Source: Hofstenia miamia
Taxonomy: Eukaryota; Xenacoelomorpha; Acoela
Length of the DNA stretch: 64,000 nt
NCBI GenBank assembly: GCA_004352715.1
Contig: SCFE01000014.1
Location: 381,293 to 445,292, forward strand
Direction of reading: 5' to 3'
Position 1 is the stretch's first letter. The number at the start of each line of letters is the position of its first letter. The notes beneath the pieces were generated by a model. It saw only the letters and a list, made by a program, of their open reading frames with translations, had not been told where the DNA came from and ran no database searches. Below, in pieces: positions 21,701-30,640 of this stretch. Position numbers and translations under genes: made by a program.

Positions 21701-24245
21701 GTCTTACACTTTGTGACATTTAAATTCTCCTCATAGTATAAAATTCTATTTTATAGATCTCGTGTAAATAGTTATCTAGTATGGAGATGTACAGTATTTA
21801 ATGATCGCAATGTGTATTTATATTTAATTCACAATTTCATGTTAATTTTATTTTTATGTTTATACAGTTAAGCTAGCCAGCGAAGGATGTAAAGGATTAT
21901 CCCTGCTAATGCTTGATTTTGTTACTCGTTGCTAGGCATGCGTTTGGGTTTGAAACCAAAAGATACAAATTTTATCGAACATAGATTATTATTATTTTGA
22001 ATTAATAACCCTATATAAGCCCAGAGTGTCCATTTTTGTTGATCCACTTGAGGACACTTAGCTTCATTGTCAAAAAGCATTACATTAGTCAATTCCTTGT
22101 TCGTTTTGAAAAATTTCAAGGAACAATTAGAGGATCAATTTGATCCCTGTAGGTCAACTTTGTTTGTGAATATTTTTTATTCTTAATGTATATCTTATTT
22201 TAGGCTTTTTAATGGCTATACTTCAGTTCTATGCCAGGAATCTTGCCATTTCAATCGATTCCTTAAAGTTAGATGTGGAAATTACAGATTCTCAGTTCCC
22301 GAAATTCACTAGTGTAAAAGATGTAATAACAGCAACTGTAAGTGGTTGTTTGAATTTCCATAGTAAAACCTCTGCATTTAGCCGGCTATTAGTCATGAAT
22401 CGGTGTCAGTTTTTGGACTTTTCTTAGATGGTGCCAGTTGGGAGAATGACTCAAAAAGTTTGAGTGATCTTCCACCGGGTGTACGCTACAGCAGACTCCC
22501 AGAAATTTTGTTCATCCCCAGAAAAGTATCTTTTGAATAACAGTTTCATTTAACAAACGCAATGTTATTCTTTCCCAGGCTGAACTTCAGCGTAAAAAAA
22601 AATTAATAATTCATATTACAATATAAATTTAATGCTATTCATTAACCAATAAAACTGGCTTTGTGGACTTTAAGTTATTGTTTATAGTATACTACAACAT
22701 ATGAGCTATTTGACTGTTGTATTTAAAATCGTAGATTTTGTTTTAGTGGGTCTTTGAGGTTGTAAAATGCCAGTGTTAGTACTACGTGTGCGTTAAAAAG
22801 AAGTAATTTAACCTTAAACTGTCTATGTACTTTATAAGGACAAACTGTTTTTCCAAATTTTCAAGCAATTTTCTTCAAGCCCATTATGAAATTTGGAAAT
22901 CCTGAGATATGGCCATAACTATTGGTGACTGTGCTCGACGAAGATACTGTTGGAAATTTGTACAAAAGTGTAGTCGTGGAGCTGAAGGTCTTGAAAAGAT
23001 TCATTTTTTATTGAAAATTTCAGTTTTTTAAAATTTTTAAATTCTCATCATTCCTAGTGTTCAGTTAACCAGGTGGTCTAAAGGTCATGGAAGCAACAAC
23101 TAGTATCAACTATTTTTTTTCTAAACCAGACTACCCTAGTTCCGTCCGCGCTCGCTGTGGGCGCAGTCAAGAGCCATTCGGACGGATTAATGATGAAAAT
23201 GAAAAAGGAGACTATTCAATAACCAGTTTTGCTTACAAATTTTAGATAGCTTTGTAGTTAGGAGCGTCCAATTTTTTAAAGAAACCATAAAATATTTAAA
23301 TATTCCTAGGCGGTTTAAGGTGTTGAAAAAATACCAAATTCCACTCATGGATGTCTGTGGCTGATCGGTGTGTTAGAGCATGGACTTCTACAATAATTTA
23401 CTAAGCGAAAAATTTTATAAATGACTATTTATCTTCAACTGTGAATACTTCGTGTACGCTTAGAAAATATCGAAAATTTTCAACACTTCTTATTTATAAT
23501 TTATTAAAATATATTTTATTGAAATATTTTATTTAAAAGATTGTAATAACATAAATATAACTTATTTATTCAAAAGGCTTAGTTTTGTTTAAATTAGCAT
23601 TAAAGAAGTAATTAGTTCTATTAAAATCATCTAAATGTTAAACAAAGTATCAGCCTCCACTGTGTATCATTAAAAAAGCGTGTCGTGTCCAGATGTTTAT
23701 ATCGTAGAAGTCCATGGTTAGAGTGTACTGCAAGTGAAAATCACTCTTCAAGTATTCATTATATCATTGTTTTTCCAAACATGCTTCAAATCTCAAAGCA
23801 AAATAATAAAGTATTTGTTAATTTCACTAACACACAAAAAATTATTTTCATTGATAATCTGAAAATATCCATCAAAGAGGTATTTATTTCGCAGCTGTTT
23901 ATCTGACTGCTAGCAGAGTCTCTAAAAAATTAGAAGATAGTTCTTAATTTAGAATAATGTCAAGATATGTATCACAGAATTAATCAATCGAGGACCATTT
24001 ATATTTAGAGGTGTTTGAGGTATTAAAATGATTGTAGTAAAAAAATTTAGGTATCGGGAGATGGTACAGAAGATGATACATCGAAGTACACATGTCCACT
24101 GTATCGAACACCAAAGCGTGCAGGTACTTTGTCTTCAACCGGCCACTCAACTAATTTCGTTACTACAATTGACATTCCCATTATAACGTCTAGTGATCAC
24201 TGGGTTATTCGTGGCGTAGCTGCTTTATGCCAAACCGACTCTTGA
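1..24245 (+). CDS. DNAH6: Axonemal dynein heavy chain, DNAH6-like (3' part, multi-exon)
   Basis: This is the C-terminal third of a dynein heavy chain, the ATP-driven minus-end motor of the ciliary axoneme. Exons read from GT-AG sites: 1-53, 182-290, 337-462, 876-1262, 1413-1508, 1554-1694, 1829-2275, 2319-2440, 2491-2620, 3066-3317, 4141-4310, 4357-4547, 4703-4948, 5869-5904, 6258-6467, 6834-7044, 7086-7188, 7705-8017, then a break, 13213-13421, 14590-14795, 15357-15573, 22204-22337, 22382-22525, 24051-24245. Phases agree at every joint on each side of the break. Order: stalk, AAA5, buttress, AAA6, C-terminal domain. The end ([13 protein letters not shown], then [11 protein letters not shown] and stop) is typical of single-headed inner-arm chains. 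The stalk wording ([16 protein letters not shown]) and SNEEIV fit DNAH6 best; DNAH1, 3, 7 and 12 are alternatives. About 90 residues with the usual YGGRVTD segment are absent, probably in the gap at 10878-11877. The 5' two thirds lie outside the window. Confidence 0.93.
1829..3317 (+). CDS. Dynein exons: AAA5 and buttress
   Basis: Exon 1829-2275 starts [20 protein letters not shown] and runs through the AAA5 core ([16 protein letters not shown], then [17 protein letters not shown] and [18 protein letters not shown]). Exons 2319-2440 and 2491-2620 continue it ([35 protein letters not shown]). Exon 3066-3317 begins [16 protein letters not shown] and forms the buttress coiled coil, ending ELYLP. 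The two short introns (43 and 50 nt) interrupt AAA5; a 445-nt intron precedes the buttress exon. Reading phases are 0, 2 and 0 and all close. AAA5 in this family does not hydrolyse ATP, so the lack of a Walker A motif is expected. Confidence 0.92.
4141..5904 (+). CDS. Dynein exons: start of AAA6
   Basis: Exon 4141-4310 begins [20 protein letters not shown] followed by [13 protein letters not shown], the conserved entry into AAA6. Exon 4357-4547 gives [20 protein letters not shown] and [18 protein letters not shown]. Exon 4703-4948 gives the more variable stretch with [16 protein letters not shown]. The last exon, 5869-5904, is only 36 nt ([12 protein letters not shown]). It keeps phase 1 on both sides and fills the short SxEP segment that other heavy chains have before the [10 protein letters not shown] motif, so I accept it despite its size. 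Confidence 0.85.
6258..8017 (+). CDS. Dynein exons: rest of AAA6 and start of the C-terminal domain
   Basis: Exon 6258-6467 gives [20 protein letters not shown] and [12 protein letters not shown] (TA)n gap lies in the following intron. Exon 6834-7044 contains [28 protein letters not shown] and [20 protein letters not shown], a hallmark of AAA6. Exon 7086-7188 gives [20 protein letters not shown] and LQQGLK. Exon 7705-8017 starts [17 protein letters not shown] and has [17 protein letters not shown] and [11 protein letters not shown], the entry to the C-terminal domain. The intron between exons 6834-7044 and 7086-7188 is 41 nt, the shortest seen. The exon that should follow 8017 (YGGRVTD region) was not found before the gap at 10878. 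Confidence 0.92.
6512..6723. repeat. (TA)n microsatellite with a 151-N gap
   Basis: Pure AT dinucleotide repeat lies on both sides of the N run 6541-6691, in the intron between dynein exons 6258-6467 and 6834-7044. Tyr-Ile repeat reading frames through it are meaningless. Confidence 0.95.
8018..10877. other. Dynein intron sequence before the large gap; no exon recognised
   Basis: No segment here encodes the expected YGGRVTD exon on the + strand. About 8100-8450 has several GGGACCA words and may be an old repeat. A decayed direct duplication is annotated separately at 9617-10082. The rest is AT-rich and unassigned. Confidence 0.5.
9617..10082. repeat. Diverged tandem duplication, two units of about 230 bp
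   Basis: Unit A (about 9617-9845) and unit B (about 9854-10082) align in order: a CATTTG(C/T)TGA start, CCGGGACTTA, AACAAATG / AGCAAATG, AGAATATTAA, CGTTTCAGTCATTATACA, then TTGTTTTG and TTTCTTGATATG / TTTCTTGATGTG. They differ by many substitutions and small indels, so the duplication is old. No function is evident. Confidence 0.6.
10853..11877. other. (TA)n tract and 1000-N gap of unknown size
   Basis: An AT dinucleotide repeat at 10853-10877 runs into exactly 1000 N (10878-11877), the usual placeholder for a gap of unknown length. The missing dynein exons between 8017 and 13213 most likely lie here. Confidence 0.9.
12299..12783. repeat. Tandem duplication (236 and 228 bp) containing a hairpin
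   Basis: The unit starting TGTCATTTTTAGATTTG occurs at 12299-12534 and 12535-12762, and its first 21 bases recur at 12763. The copies are nearly identical apart from an 8-bp indel. Each contains a perfect 14-bp inverted repeat (GCCTTCTTTAATAT, loop CAT): 12438-12468 in the first and 12666-12696 in the second. It lies in a dynein intron and no coding signal is seen. Confidence 0.85.
13213..15573 (+). CDS. Dynein exons: middle of the C-terminal domain
   Basis: Exon 13213-13421 resumes the protein at [20 protein letters not shown], matching the position just after the ExQP segment of other heavy chains. It then has an unusual Ala-rich stretch ([11 protein letters not shown]) and a basic linker. 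Exon 14590-14795 gives [38 protein letters not shown] and RVPVSW. Exon 15357-15573 gives [20 protein letters not shown] and [11 protein letters not shown], the family's fxWisGFffPQ motif. The intron at 14796-15356 holds a complete TIR element (14860-15286). Confidence 0.88.
14860..15286. mobile_element. Non-autonomous TIR element (MITE), family A, dynein intron copy
   Basis: A perfect 15-bp inverted repeat, TAACCTTAAACTGTT, marks both ends (14860-14874 and 15272-15286). Its outer TA is compatible with a TA target duplication, as in Tc1/mariner-type elements. The roughly 427-bp interior has no open frame. Interior words such as AAAATTTTCAATTTCT align with the copy at 22811. Confidence 0.75.
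15574..16860. other. Dynein intron sequence, no gene seen
   Basis: AT-rich intron between the exon ending at 15573 and the 3' tail of the antisense retrotransposon. I see only short spurious frames and no recognisable repeat ends. Confidence 0.5.
17052..19950 (-). pseudogene. Retrotransposon ORF2 remnant (endonuclease and reverse transcriptase)
   Basis: The endonuclease starts near 19950 with [16 protein letters not shown], then [21 protein letters not shown] (a Glu where GDFN has Asp) and [11 protein letters not shown], the SDH catalytic motif. The reverse transcriptase has [46 protein letters not shown], then [14 protein letters not shown] and FTDDT in place of the catalytic F/YADD. The C-terminal part includes [15 protein letters not shown], as in CR1/Jockey elements. 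Frameshifts near 17640, 17860 and 18290 and mutated catalytic residues mean it is inactive. Confidence 0.85.
18118..19350. repeat. 616-bp direct repeat joined by one N (probable false duplication)
   Basis: Bases 18118-18733 recur at 18735-19350, with N at 18734 exactly between them. I found one mismatch (G in TATCGAGATA against A). The repeat cuts across endonuclease and reverse transcriptase sequence, which is not how an element duplicates naturally. Confidence 0.9.
19984..20860 (-). pseudogene. Retrotransposon ORF1 remnant (PHD finger, RRM-like)
   Basis: Read on the minus strand from about 20860, the frame gives TCKHC, an in-frame TGA, then [19 protein letters not shown] and LLIFCTEC, a C4HC3 spacing typical of a PHD zinc finger. 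A linker rich in Asn and Ser follows (20416-20706). The segment 19984-20328 gives [20 protein letters not shown] and [20 protein letters not shown], resembling the RRM-like nucleic-acid-binding part of LINE ORF1 proteins. Frames are broken between these parts. ORF1 proteins bind element RNA during retrotransposition. Confidence 0.7.
20900..22203. other. Rest of the dynein intron after the retrotransposon
   Basis: The first 150 bases are GC-richer (AGGGTGACCGGTTCCGGTCT) and could be 5' untranslated sequence of the retrotransposon. The remainder is AT-rich with no feature I can support. Confidence 0.4.
22204..24245 (+). CDS. Dynein exons: C-terminal end and stop codon
   Basis: Exon 22204-22337 begins [20 protein letters not shown], directly continuing FPQ from 15573. 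Exon 22382-22525 begins [20 protein letters not shown] and ends EILFIPRK. The acceptor at 22381 was chosen over a nearby AG at 22392 because only it keeps the frame. Exon 24051-24245 gives [20 protein letters not shown], then [15 protein letters not shown] and TGA. The 1.5-kb intron before it holds another TIR element (22811-23321). Confidence 0.92.
22811..23321. mobile_element. MITE family A, second dynein intron copy
   Basis: The left end ACCTTAAACTGTCTA (after TA at 22809) pairs with the right end TAGGCGGTTTAAGGT at 23307-23321, with two mismatches. The interior shares long stretches with 44455-44880 (TACTTTATAA then GACAAACTGTTTTT) and, inverted, with 57600-58030 (GGAGACTATT with AATAGTCTCC). 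No coding potential. Confidence 0.7.
23330..24050. other. Dynein last intron, unassigned AT-rich part
   Basis: No repeat ends or coding signal were seen between the MITE and the last dynein exon. Confidence 0.4.
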
Positions 24246-24360
24246 ATTGCTGTGATAATGTAGATATGTCTATGTGTAATTTTGTAAATACTGTTTATAA
24301 GTATGAATTATGTGAATGCAAGGTTTTAAAAATTTATATTTATTTTTATAATGAAGGTTA

Positions 24361-24366
24361 AATAAA
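24361..24366 (+). terminator. Polyadenylation signal of the dynein gene
   Basis: AATAAA lies 116 nt after the dynein stop codon, on the coding strand, in AT-rich sequence. It is the first canonical hexamer downstream of the stop. Confidence 0.6.
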
Positions 24367-24379
24367 ACATGTTTGCACT

Positions 24380-25790
24380 GGAAACTACTTCAAGAACTTT
24401 GTTTCTAATGTATTTGGTGATGACCATTTGTAATATGGTTCGTTTGCCGATGATAATATTAGTCTATTCACAATAATAAATAATAAAATAATAAATATTT
24501 TTTCAAACCAACTGAAGTATAATTTTAAAATTACTGTAACCATTACCAACTGAAAAGTGAATAATGAAGTTCATTTCTATGCAAACCTTCAATTGAATTC
24601 TAGCTTGCTTTGAAAATTTGAAATGGAAAAATCCTGACAAAAGTTTGAACGAAAATCCGCAATATAGCACACAAAAATCATAACAAAAGTTAACGACGAA
24701 GAAACAACCAGATAGTCGCTTTAAACACCCTCATAACACTATAATTCGAACCTTTTTTAAAATCTCGTGATTAAAAAGAAACTTTTTTTAGAAATTAGAA
24801 ATTATCTTTATTTCAGAATGAAACACATCAAACTGACTAAATTTATAAACTATAAAAAAATTCACTTCACTTGAAGAGTTATTTGCGGCATTTCACGGAC
24901 GTGATAGCTCTGGTGTTGTCTTCCTTTCGTGTCGGTGTTTTTGGTAAGGGTTGGAGACTTGGGAAGTAGATAATGCAAATAGGAAGCGGAGAAAATTTCT
25001 AGATTGATGATTTCGTAACGTGTGAATATGGTAGACAGTGCATTTTTTACTGGATTTGTAAGTCACATTTTTGCGTTAAGACATGAAACAATTAAGACTA
25101 ATAAGCTAATATTATTGATAAAAGTCGGAAACTTTGTACTGATATTCAATCAAAGAACAAAATGGTTAAGCTCATTAAACTTATATGTTATGATACCAAT
25201 ACATATTTTCCTAAATTGGCAGAAGTGCTCAAACTTGATGTAAATTATTCTTTTATGAAAAAGAATTTAAAATTGATAAAGTTGAATTCAAAACAAATTT
25301 AAAATGGCTTAAAGTATTTCATGGTCAAGATAAGTGAGGCCCAACAACGTATCTTCTGCGAGATTATAAATAGACCTATAGTTTTACAGGCGGTGACCCG
25401 GTCTGGTCTTGAAAATGAACAACCGATGCCGACTAAAGTTTCGGAAGATGTCCCACGACAACCTAACCCACCTTCTGAATCTGAAGAAATTTCAAATGAA
25501 CAAGAAACTAGAGAAAACATAGAAGTCCATGAAGGAGAGGGAGAAGCCAATATACAATTGAACTAGGTAATAATAACCGAAATGATCGGAGAACAACATC
25601 TCATCAGTCAATCCTACTATCCAATTCCCAAGAGGACTTCCAGCCACGAAACTTTGTTTTGGTAACTTTCGTACAAATCAAAGGAAACGAGTAAAATTGG
25701 ATTTGACAAAACTTGATAGAACCAAGCAAATAAAACCTCAATTAACAAAAAGTAACCATAACTGCTTAATGTGTGAAGGAACTTTTGTCG
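24380..25790. other. Intergenic AT-rich sequence
   Basis: Downstream of the dynein gene. An 81-residue acidic, Pro/Glu-rich frame at 25321-25566 (+) may be a retroelement remnant but has no motif I can name. Confidence 0.4.
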
Positions 25791-25795
25791 CACAT

Positions 25796-26555
25796 TAATT
25801 TGCAATGCATCTAAAGAAACACTATCCATTATTAAAGCAATACAATCTTCATTTAAACTTTGTTATCGGCTTGGCATCCCCTTAATTAATGATGACAAAA
25901 AATGTCCAAAATGCTTTAAGCCTTTGGATTTATTCGGTGATCATGCCATGTCCTGCGCGGTTGATGGTGAAAGAATTGCGCGCCATGATCGACTCAGGGA
26001 CGCTATTTTTGCAACTGCTTCGAAATGTGCTTTGTCTCCTGTGCTCGTCCTGAGGACATCTTTTTGCCTGATGGTCTTCTGGCCGACCAGCTGCTCTAGA
26101 CGTGACTGTAATTAGTTCACTGCAGCCGTCGATTGTTTCTCTTGCGGGTACTAATGCTGGTCATGCTCTGGAAGTTTCAGACAACCGAAAGCTCACTAAA
26201 TACGCAGAATCATGTTCAGCAGCTGGTATATCCTTCATACCACTATCAGTGGAAGCTTTAGGAGGGTGGTCACCAATTGCTATCAAAGNNNNNNNNNNNN
26301 NNNNNNNNNNNNNNNNNNNNNNNNNNNNNNNNNNNNNNNNNNNNNNNNNNNNNNNNNNNNNNNNNNNNNNNNNNNNNNNCAAAGTATTCTCCAAGATGTC
26401 TTTTATGTCTTCTGCCAGAAGTGCCTCTTGCGATCTGAATACGATTTCAACATATTTTTTCCAGCAATTGTCAGTAATTTTACAGCGGGGAAATGCTACA
26501 CTTCTTTTATCAAGATATGGTGGTTAGGGTTCAAGCAATTCTTGTCTAATCTGTG
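25796..26555 (+). pseudogene. C-terminal (post-RT) part of an unassigned retroelement
   Basis: The frame from about 25796 gives FKLCYRLGIPLINDDKKCPK, then CFKPLDLFGDHAMSC and GERIARHDRLRDAIF. After a frame change, RPEDIFLPDG, then ALDVTVISSLQPSIVSLAG, SDNRKLTKYAESC and GISFIPLSVEALGGW. After the 91-N gap it gives FFQQLSVILQRGNATLLLS. I recognise this order (Cys knuckle, GDHA-x(2)-C, GERI-RH-x-LRDA, ALDVTV, IP-x(5)-GGW, QLS-x(3)-RGNA) from C-terminal regions of reverse-transcriptase genes in other invertebrate genomes. No reverse transcriptase core is visible upstream, so the copy is truncated and frameshifted. The clade is not assigned. Confidence 0.65.
26289..26379. other. Assembly gap, 91 N
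   Basis: This N run is not in an AT microsatellite. It interrupts the retroelement remnant between its GGW and RGNA motifs, and both flanks show CAAAG. Confidence 0.95.
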
Positions 26556-26559
26556 ACAT

Positions 26560-26815
26560 CTGGAACAAAAACTCAACCATTATACAAGTTTTTCAATCAA
26601 TCATCCTAAAAATAATCATTGTAATGTTAATTTTATATGTATTGATTTTCGTTCTTTTCAAAAAAACAATTTTATATTTGGTGATTCTTAAATATTCTAT
26701 TTTTGTAATGTTAATTTTGTAAAATGTGCTTTATTGTATCTTTAAACTAGTTAATTTTTTTTTACCCAGCAACCCCGCAAACAATTAATTCTTATGGTTA
26801 AAGCATTCATGCCAA
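26560..26815. other. Short AT-rich spacer
   Basis: Between the retroelement remnant and the Penelope-like element; nothing recognised. Confidence 0.4.
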
Positions 26816-27387
26816 TTGATTGGAGATAGTCATAGATTTTTTTCAAAATCACTCAATTCAGAAGAGTTGAGCCTTCTGTGCAAGGGAACAAACTTCATCC
26901 CAAATTTTAAACAACACCTTCAAAAGGCAATAAAATTCAATACATCTAAAGTACCATTGCTTATTACATTCAAACTTAAAAAATCATATACAAAATCTGA
27001 CATCAATATCAATCAACTCTTAAAAAGAAAAGATGTTGTGATAAAGCAATCCGATAAAGGAAATATGTTCGTGGAAATGAATATAAAGCAATATGTTGAA
27101 ATGGCGAAAATTCAACTTTCAAAAAATCAGTATGCATTGAGAGAAGGGGATGAAGAAGATATCAAACAAAAGCAGATTGGAAATAATTAAATATTCTAGT
27201 TATGACTTTTATAAAAGGTTTGATTCATATCTACACCTGGAGCATAAAAGAGAAGTGGCTATATTTTCTACAAAAAATGCATAAGGAATTAGAGGAAACT
27301 ACTATTGGAGCTATTCCCAAATGAAGACCAGTAATTGACTGTAAAGGCACGATATATTCAGTATTTGATAAACTATTCATTATATTA

Positions 27388-28915
27388 TTTATTATTTATT
27401 ATTTATTAATAAAGTTAGTGATTTCTACAATATAAAGAAAAATTGTACAAAAAGCCACTATTAAGTACTAACTGCATTGTTTCTATTTCTTTGTTGCAGA
27501 GCTAAAGATAGTGATATTTCGTGGTTACTATAATAGTTCATTTTAGTTTCGAAAAGTATTTTCTATGGATAGTTAAATAAGTTCTTAGTCATTAATTTTA
27601 GATTGATAATAGAAGAATGATGTACTTAGTTATTTGTATTTATTGAAGTAATTCTTTGACTGGTAAGATAATTCTTTGTTGGAGCATTCTTGATAAAATT
27701 AGTCACTTTCTTTTTAAGCAATTGAAACTTATTTTCAGATCGAGTATCTTTATCCAATTTACTCCATAATTTTACTGCAATATTTATGAATGAATTCTTC
27801 ATAATTTTGATTCTAAATTTCTTGCATTGTTATGTATCATTGGTGCTCTCCAAACTTACGTATGCTTGTTGTGTATGGGGAGGTCAGTCGCTAGCGAACA
27901 ACAAGAAGATCCACCAAATTCAAAGAAAGGCGATGAGGCTTGGTATTATTGACGAATTCCTTCCAATGCATCAGATTCTGCAGTCTTCAGATCATCAACT
28001 CTTTAACAGAATATCCAGATCGGCAAACCACCCGCTGGCCTCTTATATCCCGACAAGAACTGAATACTCGAAAGAACATTTGCGACAAAGAAATCCAACA
28101 GGTGGAGCCTCAAGTAGGATTTTCCCTCATCGATATTTGAAGAAACATTGAGTTGTCTTGTCTGTTATGATTTATAAATTCATATATGTATCTTTTATGG
28201 ATGTCAATCCGTGATAAAATAAAAGTTATCTATCTAGCTATCTATCTATCTACCACGTCTAATATTTATTATATTTTAGGGAGATGTTATCTTTTATTTA
28301 ATAAAATATTTCCAAGATCTTTTGTTGCATGATATCATCTGGATATAATAACATATAATCTTTTGCCAATTTTCTTTTAATTTGATTATTATTGCTATTG
28401 ATAATTTTGTTCATCCAATTGAAAATCTTATTTAATTTTCTGTTAGAATTTTCACATAGATTTGTTAGCAAGTAACAAGAATACGTATATATTGATACAA
28501 CCATTGACTTAAATAACATTGCGATCCATTTTCTTGGTAATAAATCTGTTTTTTTATTTTACTTGATGAATTAAAGAATATATATGATCTTTGAATTTTA
28601 GTTGATTGTCAATTAACACTCCTAAATATTTTATTCTTGGTTGCTCCATTATTTCTTTTTTGTTAAGATACAATTTTGTCTTTGTTTCGCCTTTTGTTAA
28701 TTTATTCATCGAGACATCATGTTTTTGTTATAGTAGTCATGTATGAGATATAAATTGGATTGTAGTTCATCAATGTTTGTTGTATAGATTAATGTATCAT
28801 CTGCATATAACATGCATTTTATATTTATGTGATTTGAAATATCATTTATATAGATATTAAACAACAAAGGACCCAAAACAGAACCTTGCGGAACACCCCT
28901 TTCAATGTTCAAAAG
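27388..28915 (-). pseudogene. 5'-truncated non-LTR reverse transcriptase inserted in the Penelope-like element
   Basis: Minus-strand frame 28706-28912 gives ERGVPQGSVLGPLLFNIYIN, then CMLYADDTLIYTT, the intact RT catalytic box. Further along are KLYLNKKEI-type residues and, at 28298-28519, SMVVSIYTYSCYLLTNL and DYMLLYPDDIMQQKILEIFY. The C-terminus appears again at about 27620-27825 (FRIKIMKNSFINIAVKLWSK, QLLKKKVTNFIKN). The 3' end is an (AATAAAT)n-like tail at about 27388-27412. The right end is truncated at GVPQG against Penelope sequence. Confidence 0.75.
27830..28252 (+). pseudogene. 5'-truncated non-LTR element nested inside the minus-strand one
   Basis: Only the last part of a reverse transcriptase ORF is present: SKLTYACCVWGGQSLANNKK, then IHQIQRKAMRLGIIDEFLPM and FNRISRSANHPLASYIP, ending at 28151. 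A short 3' untranslated region ends with AATAAAA and a (TATC)n tail (about 28223-28252). This is a typical 5'-truncated target-primed insertion. It separates the LEIFY and FRIKIM parts of the minus-strand element. Confidence 0.75.
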
Positions 28916-29699
28916 ATTTCTTAGTAAGTCTTAACATAATTATTGAAAACATCAAAAGCGAAGTTGTTTTTCTAACTGTGAATGTGGAAGATCTGTATAC
29001 GTCAATACCTATTAATGAATCAGATATAGTAAAAGAGGAACTACATAGAACACGACCATTTGGTATTACTAAGCATTATTTTTCATATAATTGAAATAAT
29101 TATAACTATTTATAAAAATAATGTCTTTAAATTTGGCAATAAAAAAGTATATCCAAGGAGATGGCCTTGCTATGAGTAGTAACTCAGCTCCATACATTGC
29201 TGATATCTTCATTTACAACCTGAAAATGAGCGCGATTTAAAAATATTAAAAAAATATTATAGATTATAGAATATATCTAGATGATATATTTTGCATCCTT
29301 GATGAAGAAATTGCGAATTTAATTATTGATGATCTAAAACAATTACATGAAAACATTAAATTTACGTATGATACATCAAAAGATAAAGCAAACTTTTTGG
29401 ACATTCAAATTAAGCAAAGGAATGAGGAAGTTGGAAGAGGTATCTTCACATGAAAACATCGGATCTTACCATCATTCGCTCCGATCCTACCATGACATTT
29501 TGACAAAGAAAAGTATAATTAAAGGACGATTGCTGAATTTTTCAAGAATCTCTTTCCATACAAGTGAATTTATATCTATAGTAGTTAATTTTCTTAAATC
29601 ACTCGTGAAAATTGATAGGATTGTATATTTCTCTAAAAATTCCTTTCGCAATTCGTGCAATTGTTAGAGATACCAGTGCAGTGCTGTTGCATAATTTCT

Positions 29700-30640
29700 A
29701 GAGAGCGATAGAAATACTTACATGAGAAGATGGTGTATCCCATCAGTCTCTAGGTTCCTAAAAATATGTTGTGGTAACATAACAGTTGATAAATGCAGAA
29801 AGAATAATATACAAAATATGATGTGTAAATTTTGTAAAATTTCTTCTTTATTTGAAAATATAGCTATAGTTAGTTATGATGTCAAAATAAAATTCATTTA
29901 AACATTTCAATCCAAAATAGGCGTACAATATTACAGCATTTTTGTACATATTTTTTCGTTAATAGAGTAGTAACGGTCTAAGGCATATATTTTTTCTTGG
30001 ATCTTAGAGATTCCATATTAACAAGAAAATTCAAAATGTATACTTTAGATTTATTATGATAAAACGCAATTTACCTAATTGCTTTTCTTGCTGTACATTG
30101 AAATGTTGAAGACTATTGGGTTGCTTGATATCATTTTTCTCAACAAGCTACTCAAAAACAAATATGACATCAAAATTTTTCTCTTTTCACAAACCAACAC
30201 CAACTATTGTTTCAGAAATACAACTCACGTATTTATATTAAACACGGAACTAAGCTGAAATTTACCAATTGTTTCTCCATTCACAGGTATATGACTTTTG
30301 CAAATCACATCAAGGTACACTTTGCAGTCAAGTTAGATGATAAACCGTCTGTAGTTAAAATAAAAGGCAACTAAAACACTTATTTTGATCATATTTTCTA
30401 TTTGATTATTCGAAAAATTCATGTAAAATGTTAATTAAGTGCTTATGCTGTTGATTTGTTTGTTGATTATCGTTATCAATGAATAAAGTATTTTGTTAGT
30501 AGTAGGGGAGACTTTTTTTAGTAGCAGTTAACTTCAGGCAAAACCTTAGTTCCAAAGTAGAAATTAAAAATAGAAAGAAATGAAAATGCTCAATGTTTCT
30601 CGTATTGTCCACAAAAGATATTTTACTTGTATGTATTTCC
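29700..30640. other. AT-rich sequence, nothing assigned
   Basis: May include the decayed 3' end of the Penelope-like element; no clear motif. Confidence 0.35.

Larger units (their letters stand above)
26816..29700 (+). pseudogene. Penelope-like retroelement, split by nested insertions
   Basis: The left part (26816-27365) gives SLNSEELSLLCKGTNFIPNF and DVVIKQSDKGNMFVEMNIKQ, as in the N-terminal region of Penelope-like reverse transcriptases (the family has aDKGgavVv). It then gives RPVIDCKGTIYSVFDKLF after several stops. The right part resumes near 28930 with ENIKSEVVFLTVNVEDLYTS followed by IP, then GLAMSSNSAPYIADIFIYNL, the catalytic-type YLDDIFCI, and NIKFTYDTSKDKANFLDIQI. In-frame stops and shifts make it inactive. 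I could not find a GIY-YIG endonuclease downstream; KCRKNNIQNMMCKFCK near 29800 may be part of the linker. Confidence 0.8.

Noticed and set aside
22393-22525. Alternative dynein acceptor at 22391-22392
   Set aside because: It would put a TGA in frame immediately; the AG at 22380-22381 keeps the frame and the family match.
25321-25566. 81-residue Pro/Glu-rich plus frame, possibly an LTR-retroelement spacer
   Set aside because: Low complexity, no protease, RT or integrase motif nearby, and no splice or promoter support.
28190-28260. (ATCT)n run considered as a CRISPR-like or regulatory repeat
   Set aside because: It is the 3' simple-repeat tail of a truncated non-LTR element.
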